Source: Alphaproteobacteria bacterium
GTDB taxonomy: Bacteria; Pseudomonadota; Alphaproteobacteria; Micavibrionales; UBA2020
Direction of reading: 5' to 3'
DNA: 42,499 bases
NCBI GenBank assembly: GCA_028817795.1
Contig: JAPPOU010000123.1
Location: 1 to 42,499, forward strand
The translations under genes and the position numbers were made by a program. Shown here piece after piece: positions 31,311 through 40,704 of this stretch. Every line of letters begins with the position of its first letter. The first letter of the stretch is position 1. The notes below the pieces were generated by a model. That model saw nothing but the letters and a program-made list of their open reading frames with translations, did not search any database and had not been told where the DNA came from.

Positions 31311-33416
31311 TTAGAGGCGAATCTCTGCCGCCATGCGCCCAAGTTTTTCCTGTAGCGCTGCGCGTTGTGCGGTCAGGGTTTTGATGGTTGTATCCAGCTT
31401 GGTGATCGTATCTTCCTGATCGCTCAGTTTTCCAAGATACTTTTGCTGTATGTCAGACTTGCCGCTCAGGCTTTTCAGGTTTTCGCGCACGCGCTCCTGA
31501 TCGCGGAAAATCGTATTTTTTTCCTGCCTCAGGTCACGCAATTGCGTGTCGATGGAATCTATGGCGCGGCGGACTTCGGCCAGCTTTTCGAATTCACGGC
31601 GGACGGCGGGGGACAGCTCTCCGCGTGATGTGGCGTACGCAATAAGCTGCTGCAGCGGCAGGTTTGTAATGTTATAGGATTGCCAGTACGTCTGCTCCAT
31701 GGCAACGGTGGCCTTCTTGGCTTTCCCTGCGGTAACGGGCACGCGGATGCGGTAATGCGTTTGCGTTGTTTCGGCGTTCTTGGGGTCGGGCAATACCAGT
31801 TTATAGTCATGCATTTTGGGGTGCTCGATAATCACCGTCCGGTCTTCGCGCGCGGGGGCCTTGATCGTGTAAACGGTTTCCGCGCGGCGGAGGGTTTCCG
31901 TTTTTATCACGCCCTTGCTGATGACAATGCGTCCTTCTGTCGACAGGCTTTTATCTTCGCGGTTGATGGTTGTTTTTGAATCGAGCGCATAGCTGACCAT
32001 GCGGTCTTCGCCTGCCGCGAAAACGGGCAGTTGTGCATCGCCCACAAATCCCGTCCCTTTGATGGCGGCATTTTGTTCGTATAGCGTTAAAATGCCGGGC
32101 GGCAGGCCGGTTTCATCATCGTTTTTTAAGCGCACGGCGGCTAGCGGATGCGTAGGATGCGTGTCTTGTTGGTAGAGATACACGCGCTCCATCGGGATAT
32201 TCCGGCTGACAAAGGGCAGCATCATCGATTGGCCCGATTTCAGGCTGAACGTATCAGGAAAGCGAAAGAGAACCTGCGTTGTGGCTTCGCTGCTCTGCGC
32301 GGCATTGGCGGCACGAGCAAGTGCTGCGGGTGTGACAGGCCTGACAGCGGGCGCATCATAACTGCGCGCGCCGCCTATGGATTGTGATAGGGCTTCCATG
32401 GGTGCTGCGGCCATGGTGCTTTTGGCCTGCATGCGCCGTGCCCTCTTTTGGTTCTTGCTGTGGAACATCATATTGCTATCAAGTTCAGCTTCTTCCAAGA
32501 TATCGTCGCTCATGATGCCGCCCGTATCGACCCGTGGCATCACGCGGCCAAAAACCTCCACCGGAATTTCGGGACGGTCAACGTAATAAGATTCGTAAAG
32601 GCTTTGCTTATAGGTGACAGGATTGCCGGATACAAGGGTGAGGTCCACATCTTGCCAGTCCGTCGCCGTCATGTTTTCGACAACAGCCCAGCCTTGCAAA
32701 AGCCCGCTATCCTTTCCGTTTTCAGGAAGGACCATGCGGTAAGCGGCTTTCCACAAAGGAGCATCGACAACGTAAGACAGCGCCACATCACGCGCTCCCT
32801 TGCCCAAAAGGTTCACGGTAATGGTGCGTTGTGCCAGCGTGCCGTTTTCACGAATGGCGGCAAGGGCGCGCATAATTTCGGCGCGCACTTTTTCATCCTC
32901 GAACTGCACGCCCTGCGCGTCTTCCAAAACGATCTGGCGCATTCCCGCATCTGTCATCAGGGATATCATGTGCTTTGTGACGCTAGCGTTGTCTTGAATA
33001 ACCGTTGTAAACGGCTCAACATGCAAAACCTTGCCCGTTACGCTTGCGCCCGCTTCCGTAACGGTGATTTGCGCGCCCTGATAGGCGTTCAGCAACAGCA
33101 TAGGGTTTTTGAGCTGGTGCTGGCTGAACGGCAGGTCGCGGAAGGTTTGCGCCAGCGGTTGCTTGCCCGGCAGGGTCACGCCGCCAAGGCGGCCTTTGTC
33201 ATCAAAGATCACAAGGCTTTTTAAAATATCGTCGACCTGCTCTAAACGCACCGGGAAAGCCAGTGCGGTGTTCCCGTTCACATGCGCGCCCAGTTCAAAA
33301 TTGGCAAGGCCGCTGGTGGAAAGAATGACCCGTTTTACGGGGATATCTGTGGCAAAGGCTGCAGTACTGGTGAGCACAACAGCTGCGGCAACGGCGATGG
33401 CGAGATGTTTTTTCAT
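31311..33416 (-). CDS. Exported DUF4139-family protein
   Basis: The protein has 701 residues from the ATG at 33416, with AAGG eight bases upstream and a clear Sec signal peptide (MKKHLAIAVAAAVVLTSTAAFA); the frame is open upstream but carries no better start. The mature part has strand-rich DUF4139 sequence (VALSYVVDAPLWKAAYRMVLPE, WQDVDLTLVSGNP, VLFRFPDTFSLKSGQSMMLPFV). The final 75 residues form a coiled coil (RRAIDSIDTQLRDLRQEKNT and onward). It presumably acts in the periplasm or envelope. Function is unknown. Confidence 0.85.
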   Translation of the reverse strand: MKKHLAIAVAAAVVLTSTAAFATDIPVKRVILSTSGLANFELGAHVNGNTALAFPVRLEQVDDILKSLVIFDDKGRLGGVTLPGKQPLAQTFRDLPFSQHQLKNPMLLLNAYQGAQITVTEAGASVTGKVLHVEPFTTVIQDNASVTKHMISLMTDAGMRQIVLEDAQGVQFEDEKVRAEIMRALAAIRENGTLAQRTITVNLLGKGARDVALSYVVDAPLWKAAYRMVLPENGKDSGLLQGWAVVENMTATDWQDVDLTLVSGNPVTYKQSLYESYYVDRPEIPVEVFGRVMPRVDTGGIMSDDILEEAELDSNMMFHSKNQKRARRMQAKSTMAAAPMEALSQSIGGARSYDAPAVRPVTPAALARAANAAQSSEATTQVLFRFPDTFSLKSGQSMMLPFVSRNIPMERVYLYQQDTHPTHPLAAVRLKNDDETGLPPGILTLYEQNAAIKGTGFVGDAQLPVFAAGEDRMVSYALDSKTTINREDKSLSTEGRIVISKGVIKTETLRRAETVYTIKAPAREDRTVIIEHPKMHDYKLVLPDPKNAETTQTHYRIRVPVTAGKAKKATVAMEQTYWQSYNITNLPLQQLIAYATSRGELSPAVRREFEKLAEVRRAIDSIDTQLRDLRQEKNTIFRDQERVRENLKSLSGKSDIQQKYLGKLSDQEDTITKLDTTIKTLTAQRAALQEKLGRMAAEIRL

Positions 33417-33596
33417 CGGCATATCCTTTTTGAAGGGCAGACGGTTAAAAGCAGTCAGGATGATTCTAAACGTGCTGGCCGAAAAAGTGAAAGAAAACAA
33501 AGACTCATATTGTTCCATAATGCACCAAAGGGCGTTGGGGCGGTATAGGGGCTGTGTTATCTTATGGGTCGGTGAAACAAGAGTGATGTGCATTCA

Positions 33597-33866
33597 ATGC
33601 TGAAAAAGGTTTTTAACCGTTTTACGCTGCGCTGCTTTGGCGCGGCAGCACTGGGGGTTCTTGTGATGGCGGGGGCCATCATGGGGCTTGCAGCTTGGGG
33701 CGATTATGAAGAGCGTGACGACATCGTGCAGGCGGTGCCGCAAGTCGTTTTCCCGGAATCAATAGAAACTTTGGAAGAAACGGCAAACAATATTTTGCGC
33801 GCCGAAGGTCTGGCGGATATCGCTCCTGCTGCGGGTGACGCCGTAGAAGAAGAAGTGAGCGATTAA
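33597..33866 (+). CDS. Small single-pass membrane protein
   Basis: The protein has 89 residues from the ATG at 33597; a GTG three codons earlier (33588) is possible. A basic start (MLKKVFNRFTLRCFG) precedes one membrane helix at about 17-34, then an acidic tail (EERDDIV, EETANNIL, VEEEVSD). I do not recognise the family. It is divergent from the DUF4139 gene across 180 bases. Confidence 0.6.
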   Translation: MLKKVFNRFTLRCFGAAALGVLVMAGAIMGLAAWGDYEERDDIVQAVPQVVFPESIETLEETANNILRAEGLADIAPAAGDAVEEEVSD

Positions 33867-33913
33867 GGGTTGGACCCATTAAAAACCTGAATATTTTCAA
33901 GCGAAAGAGTTTT

Positions 33914-34020
33914 GTCGTGCCCGCTTTACGCGGGCATCTGGCGCATGCCGAAAGGCATGCCTATTTATAAATCATGCACTGAAAGCGCACACCAGACCCC
34001 CGCGCGGAGGCGGGGGTGAC
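33914..34020. repeat. Composite palindromic intergenic element (REP-like)
   Basis: Three hairpins are nested in about 107 bases. GCCCGC (33919-33924) pairs with GCGGGC (33930-33935). GCATGCC (33943-33949) pairs with GGCATGC (33954-33960) around a GAAA tetraloop. CCCCCGC (33997-34003) pairs with GCGGGGG (34010-34016). TCTGG (33937-33941) pairs with CCAGA (33992-33996), closing a loop around the middle hairpin. The outer ends (GTCGTGCCCGC and GCGGGGGTGAC) are themselves near-inverted copies. It lies between convergent genes, typical of dispersed palindromic elements. It may also end transcription in both directions. Confidence 0.7.
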
Positions 34021-34041
34021 GGTATTTTGTAAGTCTGGACC

Positions 34042-35319
34042 TTAGCTCTTTACCCAATCACATAACAAATTTAGCCCTTTTGTCATGCGTTCTGTATGGC
34101 GGCGCACCGTTGTGCCTGCAGCAGCGCTATTCAGATCCAGACCGTTAAGCGCTTGCATTAATGCGGTACCGTCAAAATCGACGTAGGCCAGACGTGCTGT
34201 TAATGCCGTGGCCGGCAAGCCAAAGGCAGTGCCGGGTAAAAGAGCAACACCGGTTTCATGCAACAGGCGGCTGCACAGCGTCATATCGGAAACAATGTCT
34301 TTTCCGCGCAGGGATTCTGCAAGCGGCGAGAAATCTGCAATCAGGTAAAACCCACCCTCCGGGTCATGCACGCGCAGCCCGGCTTTGTTCAGCGCGGCGC
34401 TTGCAGCACGGCCCACGGTGCCCAAAATCATGCGCTGGCAGGCAAGATAGTGGCGCAAGGTGTCATTCCAAACGTAGGCTTTGATTGCGGCTTGCTGTAC
34501 GGGTGCTGCCGCGCAGGAAAAGGTTTCCGATGCGATGCCCAAAAGCGTGTTTTTAAGGTTTTGCGGCACGTTGTCCGGCAAGATTTGCAGGCCCAGCCGC
34601 CAGCCCCCGGCGGCGGCCCATTTTGACATGCCGCTGGTCACAAGCGCCCTGTCCGGATAAATATCAGCAAGGCAGACATGCTGCCCTGTATGATGGATTG
34701 GGGCGTATAGTTCATCTGCGATCACCCATATGCCGTGCTTTTCAAAAATATGCGCCAGTGCGGTGAGCTCTTCGCGGGTATAGGCAAGGCCATCGGGGTT
34801 GCCCGGCGTGTTGAGAATCAAAATTTTATTTTGTGATGGCGGCAATTGGGCGCAAGCCTTGTCCAGCGTGTCCGGTGTAATATGCCATCTGTCTTCAAAC
34901 CGGGCAGGTATGGGCACAATGCCGTGACCGGTCAGCTTTGCCTGTGGCGCATAGGATACCCATGCAGGCGCAGGTATAAGAACGGCGGCATCATTGAAGG
35001 CCAGAAGTGTGTTGAAAATCAGCGTTTTTGAGCCAGGGCCGACCAGGACTTGGTCGGCGCTGACGTTTCTTTCGTCCATCTCGCTATGAAAGGCGGCAAT
35101 GGCTTCGCGCAATTCCGGCAAGCCCGCAACAGGCGTATAGCCGTGCGTTTGTGCGGCATTGCGCAGCGCGGATGTGACGTGTTCCGGCGGTTGAAAAGGG
35201 GATTGGCCAAAGCCGAGTTTATAAATATCACGCCCCTCACTTTCCATGATGCGGGATTGCTCGTTCATCAAAAGCGTTTGGGAATGGGCAATGTGTTTCA
35301 GGTCGTTTTGGTGGAGCAT
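34042..35319 (-). CDS. Class I/II PLP-dependent aminotransferase
   Basis: The protein has 425 residues from the ATG at 35319 behind AGGAGG; an ATG at 35367 with AAGGA eight bases upstream is an equal possibility (441 residues). PLP-enzyme marks are YTPVAGLPELREAIA, NTPGNPDG (Asn170 region), ADELYAPI (Asp202, Tyr205), SGMSKWAAAGGWRLG with Schiff-base Lys233 and Arg241. The substrate is not determined. The asd gene lies directly upstream on the same strand, which would suit amino acid metabolism. Confidence 0.88.
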   Translation of the reverse strand: MLHQNDLKHIAHSQTLLMNEQSRIMESEGRDIYKLGFGQSPFQPPEHVTSALRNAAQTHGYTPVAGLPELREAIAAFHSEMDERNVSADQVLVGPGSKTLIFNTLLAFNDAAVLIPAPAWVSYAPQAKLTGHGIVPIPARFEDRWHITPDTLDKACAQLPPSQNKILILNTPGNPDGLAYTREELTALAHIFEKHGIWVIADELYAPIHHTGQHVCLADIYPDRALVTSGMSKWAAAGGWRLGLQILPDNVPQNLKNTLLGIASETFSCAAAPVQQAAIKAYVWNDTLRHYLACQRMILGTVGRAASAALNKAGLRVHDPEGGFYLIADFSPLAESLRGKDIVSDMTLCSRLLHETGVALLPGTAFGLPATALTARLAYVDFDGTALMQALNGLDLNSAAAGTTVRRHTERMTKGLNLLCDWVKS

Positions 35320-35382
35320 ATTGTCCTCCTGATTTGCACGTGATTGTGCAGCATTTTGTGGTGTCATGATGCGCGTCCTTTT

Positions 35383-36399
35383 TTACAGATGTTTTTCTGC
35401 CAGCAGTTCGGCGATTTGTACGGCGTTTGTGGCGGCACCTTTCCTGAGGTTGTCGGCCACAACCCACATATTCAGGCCGTTTTCAACAGATTCATCCGGG
35501 CGGATACGGCTGACGTACACGGGGTCATCGCCAGCAATCTCGATGGGCGTGATAAAACCCGTTTCAGGGTCTTGTTTGTCCACGACAACAACGCCGGGTG
35601 CTTTGCGCAAAACGTCACGTGCTTTTTCGGGCGTTAACGGCTTTTCCAGCTCTATATTCACGGATTCGGAATGGCCCACAAATACAGGCACGCGCACGCA
35701 GGTGGCGGTCACGGCAATATCGTTGCCCATGATTTTCTTTGTTTCCTCTTGCATCTTCCACTCTTCTTTCGTGTCCCCATTTTTTAAGAAGACGTCGATT
35801 TGCGGAATAACGTTAAAGGAAATCTGCTTTGCAAAAACCTCGCGCGAGGGGATGTCGTTGGCAAACAGGCCACGCGTCTGGTTAAACAATTCATCCATCG
35901 CTTCCTTGCCCGCGCCGGAGACGGATTGATAGGTGGACACGACGATGCGCTTGATCGTGGCAGTATCGTGCAGCGGCTTTAAGGCCACGACCATCTGGAT
36001 GGTGGAACAATTGGGGTTTGCGATGATACCGCGCTTTTTGTAACCGGCAAGGGCATCGGGGTTGACCTCCGGCACAACCAGCGGCACATCGGCATCCATG
36101 CGGAAATGCGATGAGTTGTCGATGACAATAGCGCCTGCCGCCGCTGCTTTCGGGGCAAAGGCTTCGGAAACTTTGCCGCCCGCCGAAGCCAGTACGATAT
36201 CCGTACCCTTGAAATCGTAGTTATCAAGGTTCTGGACCTTTAAAACGTCATCTTCGCCGAACGAAACTTCGCGACCCTGCGATCTGGATGAGGCGAGCGC
36301 TACAACCTCGGATACGGGGAAGTTGCGTTCCGCCAATACATTCAATATTTCCCGCCCGACATTGCCTGTCGCGCCGATGATAGCGACTTTGTGTGACAT
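35383..36399 (-). CDS. asd: Aspartate-semialdehyde dehydrogenase
   Basis: The protein has 338 residues from the ATG at 36399 with GAGGG seven bases upstream. The NADP-binding GATGNVG is at 9-15 and the catalytic Cys131 is in NPNCSTIQM. GNDIAVTATCVRVPVFVGHSE is also typical. It reduces aspartyl phosphate to the semialdehyde that feeds lysine/diaminopimelate, threonine and methionine synthesis. The aminotransferase follows and may share the transcript. It is divergent from the hybrid kinase across 79 bases. Confidence 0.97.
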   Translation of the reverse strand: MSHKVAIIGATGNVGREILNVLAERNFPVSEVVALASSRSQGREVSFGEDDVLKVQNLDNYDFKGTDIVLASAGGKVSEAFAPKAAAAGAIVIDNSSHFRMDADVPLVVPEVNPDALAGYKKRGIIANPNCSTIQMVVALKPLHDTATIKRIVVSTYQSVSGAGKEAMDELFNQTRGLFANDIPSREVFAKQISFNVIPQIDVFLKNGDTKEEWKMQEETKKIMGNDIAVTATCVRVPVFVGHSESVNIELEKPLTPEKARDVLRKAPGVVVVDKQDPETGFITPIEIAGDDPVYVSRIRPDESVENGLNMWVVADNLRKGAATNAVQIAELLAEKHL

Positions 36400-36478
36400 A
36401 ATAATACCCTCTTTGCCCTTTATTAACCGCCTGACCCGTAAAATATAAGCGCATAAAAGGATTCGCGAAAGAGGAATT

Positions 36479-38446
36479 ATGACAGCACCCCCTGAAAATG
36501 ATGAAATTTCCGCCCTGAAAAAAGCTGAAGCCGAAGCACGGGCTATGGCTGAAATGAAATCGCATTTTCTGGCCACCATGAGCCACGAGATCAGAACCCC
36601 GATGCAAAGCGTTTACGGTCTTTTGGAGCTGATCGCGGACGAACAGATCAGCACGCAGGCACAAGAAATGCTGGCGACGGCGCGTAAATCCGCCTCCGGC
36701 CTGTTGGAGATTTTGGATGATATCCTCGACCTTGCCAAAGTCGAGGCGGGCAAGGTGGAGCTGGATCATTTCGAGGTGCCGGTCCGCACGCTGGCCTATG
36801 GCGTTTTGGAGTGCATGGAAGTACGGTTGATGGGTAAACCCGTCGAGCTAATACCAAAGGTGGATGAAGACGTGCCTTTTGTCGTGATGGGTGATCCCAC
36901 GCGTCTGCGGCAGGTTTTGATTAATCTTGTCGGAAATTCGGTCAAGTTTACCGAGGAAGGTAGCGTCATACTGCACATCACGACAAAAGCGCAGCACGTG
37001 AAAGCGCCGGATGACGGTTTGGCCCTCAGGTTTGAAATTATCGATACAGGCATCGGCATGCCGCCGCAGGTGGCTGAAAAACTGTTCCAGCCCTTTACGC
37101 AGGCGGATAATTCGACGACCCGCAAGTTTGGCGGCACGGGGCTTGGCTTGTCAATTAGTCACAAGCTGATTGAGTTGATGGGCGGACACATTGGCGTTGA
37201 TAGTACAGAAGGCAAGGGCAGCACGTTTTGGTTTGAAATTCCCACGATGAAAGCAGATGAGCAGGCCAAAACAGAGCTTCCCAGTCTTGACGGTATCGCG
37301 GTTTTGTCTGTGGAAGATCACCCAAAAGGTGCAAAAGAGATTTTATCATCCCTTACCTCCATGGGCGCGAAAGTTGAAAGCGTGCCGACCTATGCCGAGG
37401 GGCTGGCGCTGGTCAAGCGCCGCCGTTTTGATGTGGCCGTTGTGGACCAAGGCTTGCCGGATGGTATGGGTATTGATCTTTTAAAGGAAATAACAAAGCT
37501 CAGGCCCTTTATGGGGCTGATCCTTTATACCGTGCGTAACGATTACGGCATGCAATATACGGCGCGGGTGATTGGCGCGAAATATCTGTCCAAGCCTGCA
37601 TCGCGTCTGGGCCTTGGCGAAGCTGTGAAAAGCGCGGCCAAACGCATGATGACGCAGGATTATACCGGTCCCCGCCGCTTGTTGATTGCGGAAGATACGG
37701 AAAGCGTGCGCGACATTTTGCGGCGGCAACTGACAAAACTGGGTGTGGATGCAGATTTTGTCGGCACGGGTGTGGAGGCCGTGCGGGCGCTGGAGAAAGA
37801 AGAGCACGGTATTTTGTTTACAGACCTGCACATGCCGGACATGGACGGATACCAGCTTGTCGCGCATATTCGCGCAACGGAAGAGGAAAACAACGTTGAT
37901 GCACTGCATCGTTTCCCAGTGATTGTTTTGACCGCGGATGTGCAAATGGCGCAAAAACAGGCGTATCTGTCATACGGGTTTGATGAATGCCTGTTAAAGC
38001 CCGTCAGCTTGGGCCAGTTCCGCCAGCTTTTGATCCGCTGGGGTGTTTTGCAGGAAATGGAAGATGCGGAAGACGATGTGCCATTAGAGGAAGAACCCCC
38101 GGTTCCTGCCGGTGATGCTGCGCCTGCGCTGGATCTTGCGTCTATAGAAAAACAGATGGGGTCGATTGACGCGGACGTTATTGCGTTGTTGAAAGCCTTT
38201 GTGGATATGACGCGCCCGCAGGTCGAGCAAATGCGTCTTTTGCATGCGGAGGGCCGCATTGCTGCCCTAAAAGAAGCGGCGCATAGCTTGAAGGGCGCGG
38301 CGCGGTCGGCAGGGTGCATGCAGTTGGGCGATATTGCTGCGGATATCCAGACCCTGAGCTCGCGGGGCGATAATGTCGGCGCGGATATGATTGGCGCGCT
38401 GGAAGCTGCCTTTGATCGCGCCGCTGCGGAAATTGAGGCTTTGTAG
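36479..38446 (+). CDS. Cytosolic hybrid histidine kinase with two receivers and an Hpt domain
   Basis: The protein has 655 residues. HisKA begins almost at the N-terminus (MSHEIRTPM, His36), then an HATPase domain (DPTRLRQVLINLVGNSVKF, TGIGMPP, FGGTGLGLSIS). Receiver 1 has Asp323 (VVDQGLPDG), receiver 2 has Asp449 (FTDLHMPDMDGY), and the Hpt has His602 (AHSLKGAARSAG). All relay residues are intact. There is no membrane or sensor domain, only a 25-residue coiled lead, so input must come from a partner. GAGG lies a few bases upstream of the ATG. No output regulator is adjacent. Confidence 0.95.
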   Translation: MTAPPENDEISALKKAEAEARAMAEMKSHFLATMSHEIRTPMQSVYGLLELIADEQISTQAQEMLATARKSASGLLEILDDILDLAKVEAGKVELDHFEVPVRTLAYGVLECMEVRLMGKPVELIPKVDEDVPFVVMGDPTRLRQVLINLVGNSVKFTEEGSVILHITTKAQHVKAPDDGLALRFEIIDTGIGMPPQVAEKLFQPFTQADNSTTRKFGGTGLGLSISHKLIELMGGHIGVDSTEGKGSTFWFEIPTMKADEQAKTELPSLDGIAVLSVEDHPKGAKEILSSLTSMGAKVESVPTYAEGLALVKRRRFDVAVVDQGLPDGMGIDLLKEITKLRPFMGLILYTVRNDYGMQYTARVIGAKYLSKPASRLGLGEAVKSAAKRMMTQDYTGPRRLLIAEDTESVRDILRRQLTKLGVDADFVGTGVEAVRALEKEEHGILFTDLHMPDMDGYQLVAHIRATEEENNVDALHRFPVIVLTADVQMAQKQAYLSYGFDECLLKPVSLGQFRQLLIRWGVLQEMEDAEDDVPLEEEPPVPAGDAAPALDLASIEKQMGSIDADVIALLKAFVDMTRPQVEQMRLLHAEGRIAALKEAAHSLKGAARSAGCMQLGDIAADIQTLSSRGDNVGADMIGALEAAFDRAAAEIEAL

Positions 38447-38553
38447 TATACAAATTTTTAATTTCATAATGTTGGCAAAAAGAGCAACTGCCCATTTGTC
38501 CTTTGTGGCGGCATCGTGTATTTTTAAATCCTGAAAATAAGGGAGCACACCGT

Positions 38554-38772
38554 ATGACCGAAGCCGAAATCACGCGCTTGCAGACTTATCTGCAAAAAAC
38601 ATTTGCTAACAAGGCCTTAACCGTTCAGGCGCGAAAGGAAACGAACGATTCCGTGGAAGTGCATTTGAACGGCGAGTTCATTGGCGTGATTTACCGCGAT
38701 GATGACGAAGGTGACGTCTCTTATGACTTCAACATGGCCATACTGGAAATGGACCTGCCTGCGGTTGCCTGA
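38554..38772 (+). CDS. DUF3126 small protein
   Basis: The protein has 72 residues from the ATG at 38554 with AAGGGAG eight bases upstream. It matches the alphaproteobacterial DUF3126 family (TEAEITRLQTYLQKTF, SVEVHLNGEFIGVIYRDDDEGDVSY, FNMAILEMDL). Function is unknown. It follows the hybrid kinase by about 107 bases, with no strong terminator between. Confidence 0.88.
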   Translation: MTEAEITRLQTYLQKTFANKALTVQARKETNDSVEVHLNGEFIGVIYRDDDEGDVSYDFNMAILEMDLPAVA

Positions 38773-38793
38773 CCTTATGATCGGCATGCAGGA

Positions 38794-39999
38794 ATGAAGA
38801 TATACGGCAAAACCATCAGTGACATATTTTTTGAGATGCCATGGCAGTACAAGATTGTCATGCTGGCCGGGATATCGTTTTTTCCGATTATCTTCTTGAA
38901 TACCTGTGCCGGCGTTACAAAACTGACGGCGCCGCAAGAGCCTGCCCCGACACATATTTCACGCACGGCGTCGAACGCGCATATATACGATCCGTCCATT
39001 GCCAGTGATGGGGAAAGGACCCACTTGATGGCATTTACGTACCTTACCAACGATGGCACGATGGAAGGTTTGTGGCAGCCAGGTGTTTTGTTAGCTAGTT
39101 CTGCAAACGGGTGTAAGTCATGGACGCCGATTGGCAATGAGCGTATTTTGGCGCCAAAAGCGGCAGAAATCATGGCGCCGGATGGCCAGAGTATGATTGA
39201 TGGAGGCGTTTGGCGCTATGAAACGCCCAGCGTTGTTTATGACCCTGACGACGAAGGGCGTGAATGGAAACTGTTCTCATATCGTTATTTCTGGTCGGTC
39301 AAAAACGGCCTGGCTGCAACGCGGCGTTACGGTTTTATTACGTATCAAGAAACATCAGATATTTATGGGGAGTGGTCGACAGAGGTGTGGCTGATGTCGC
39401 CCGCGCCGGATTATCCACCCCCGCCGTATCAGGATATGGTGCTGCACCATATCAATACGCTGCATGACAGTTTGAAAGATGTGAGGATGTATTCACGGCC
39501 GAGCGTTGTGTATATAGACAAGGCGCTCGTCATGTCACTGTCCGCGTTTACAGATAAAGAGACACCGGATCGGGTTGTTATGTTGGCCTCTTTTGACCAT
39601 GGCAGACATTGGAAATATATGGGTACGCCTTTACGTGCAGAAGATGTTACAAAAATCGGCCCGTATACACGGTTTGGCGGCGCGAGTTTGTTGGTAAGTG
39701 GTGAGCAGCTTTATCTGGCCGCTGTGCTGGGTGATGACGAGACTGGAGGGGGGGGCACGTTTATTTTTACTTTTCATGATGCCGCTAGCGGACAGTTGAT
39801 GCGAGATGATGATAGTGTGCCTGTTTTGCACAAAACGATTCCTCTGAGCTCCGAAAAGGTGACAACTGTCGGTGGTGGCTATGCTGCATGGAGTGACGAT
39901 TGTGAAAGTGGCGTCGTGACAGCAGAATATTCAGGTATCAAAAACCGCTTTCTTTTGTTCGATACGCATGAATTTATTGGCATACGCGATAAAAAATAG
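38794..39999 (+). CDS. Exported beta-propeller-like protein (sialidase/GH43-like), function unknown
   Basis: The protein has 401 residues. An N-terminal hydrophobic segment (about 18-36, ending FLNTCAGVTK) could be a signal anchor or an imperfect lipobox with Cys38. The rest is strand-rich with repeated blade-like segments: YDPSIASDGERTHLMAF, ETPSVVYDPDDEGREWKLF, SRPSVVYIDKALVMSL and RFGGASLLVSGEQLYLA. These recall five- to six-bladed glycosidase-type propellers. No catalytic triad could be assigned. An ATG at 38794 lies 21 bases after the DUF3126 stop. Confidence 0.6.
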   Translation: MKIYGKTISDIFFEMPWQYKIVMLAGISFFPIIFLNTCAGVTKLTAPQEPAPTHISRTASNAHIYDPSIASDGERTHLMAFTYLTNDGTMEGLWQPGVLLASSANGCKSWTPIGNERILAPKAAEIMAPDGQSMIDGGVWRYETPSVVYDPDDEGREWKLFSYRYFWSVKNGLAATRRYGFITYQETSDIYGEWSTEVWLMSPAPDYPPPPYQDMVLHHINTLHDSLKDVRMYSRPSVVYIDKALVMSLSAFTDKETPDRVVMLASFDHGRHWKYMGTPLRAEDVTKIGPYTRFGGASLLVSGEQLYLAAVLGDDETGGGGTFIFTFHDAASGQLMRDDDSVPVLHKTIPLSSEKVTTVGGGYAAWSDDCESGVVTAEYSGIKNRFLLFDTHEFIGIRDKK

Positions 40000-40076
40000 G
40001 CTTTTGTTTTCGGTATGGTCCGGATACAATCAGCGCATCCAGAATCAAGTGTTTTCATCGAAGGGGGCGGGTTTGC

Positions 40077-40688
40077 ATGACGTCGCTGTACTTTAAGTAT
40101 GCCGCAATGAACTCCGGCAAATCGACACAGCTTTTACAGGCGCATTACAATTACATTGAACGCGGCATGCGGCCTGTGGCCCTGACCGCGCAACTGGATG
40201 ACCGCTATGGCGCGGGCAAGATCACGGCCCGTATTGGCTTGACATTGCCCGCCGACACCTTTGATAAGGTGACGGATGTGTATGATTTGATCGCAAGCCG
40301 TAACAAGGACAAGGCCGTTGACATTGTTGTGATAGACGAAGCGCAATTCCTTTCAGCCGAACAAGTGCGGCAATGCGCGCGTATCGTTGACGATCTTGGT
40401 ATCCCGGTGATGTGCTATGGCCTGAAAACAGATTTTATGGGCCAGCTTTTTCCGGGGTCCGAAGCTCTTTTGCGGTTTGCCGACAATATCGAGGAAATTA
40501 AAACGATTTGCTGGTGCGGACGCAAGGCCACGATGACGGCCCGCGTTTTGGAAGGCGGCAGTATCGCCCGCGCCGGCGCGCAGGTGGAAATTGGCGGCAA
40601 CGACAAGTACACGGCCCTGTGCCGTAAGCATTTTATAAGCGGTGAAGTGTCGGCGCCGTCTGCAGATGGCCACAAGAAAGCTGCTTAA
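40077..40688 (+). CDS. tdk: Thymidine kinase
   Basis: The protein has 203 residues. The P-loop AMNSGKST is at 10-17, the Mg-binding VIDEAQFL segment follows, and the lasso/zinc region TICWCGRKATMTAR with a later ALCRKH supplies the usual cysteines. It phosphorylates thymidine with ATP in the salvage pathway. The gene stands alone and is convergent with DUF805. Confidence 0.95.
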   Translation: MTSLYFKYAAMNSGKSTQLLQAHYNYIERGMRPVALTAQLDDRYGAGKITARIGLTLPADTFDKVTDVYDLIASRNKDKAVDIVVIDEAQFLSAEQVRQCARIVDDLGIPVMCYGLKTDFMGQLFPGSEALLRFADNIEEIKTICWCGRKATMTARVLEGGSIARAGAQVEIGGNDKYTALCRKHFISGEVSAPSADGHKKAA

Positions 40689-40704
40689 GCCGTAGCGGGC
40701 AAGG

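Noticed and set aside
33586..33593. DUF4139 start extended upstream to 33593
   Set aside because: The extension precedes a clear signal peptide and Shine-Dalgarno at 33416, and would overlap the divergent small gene.
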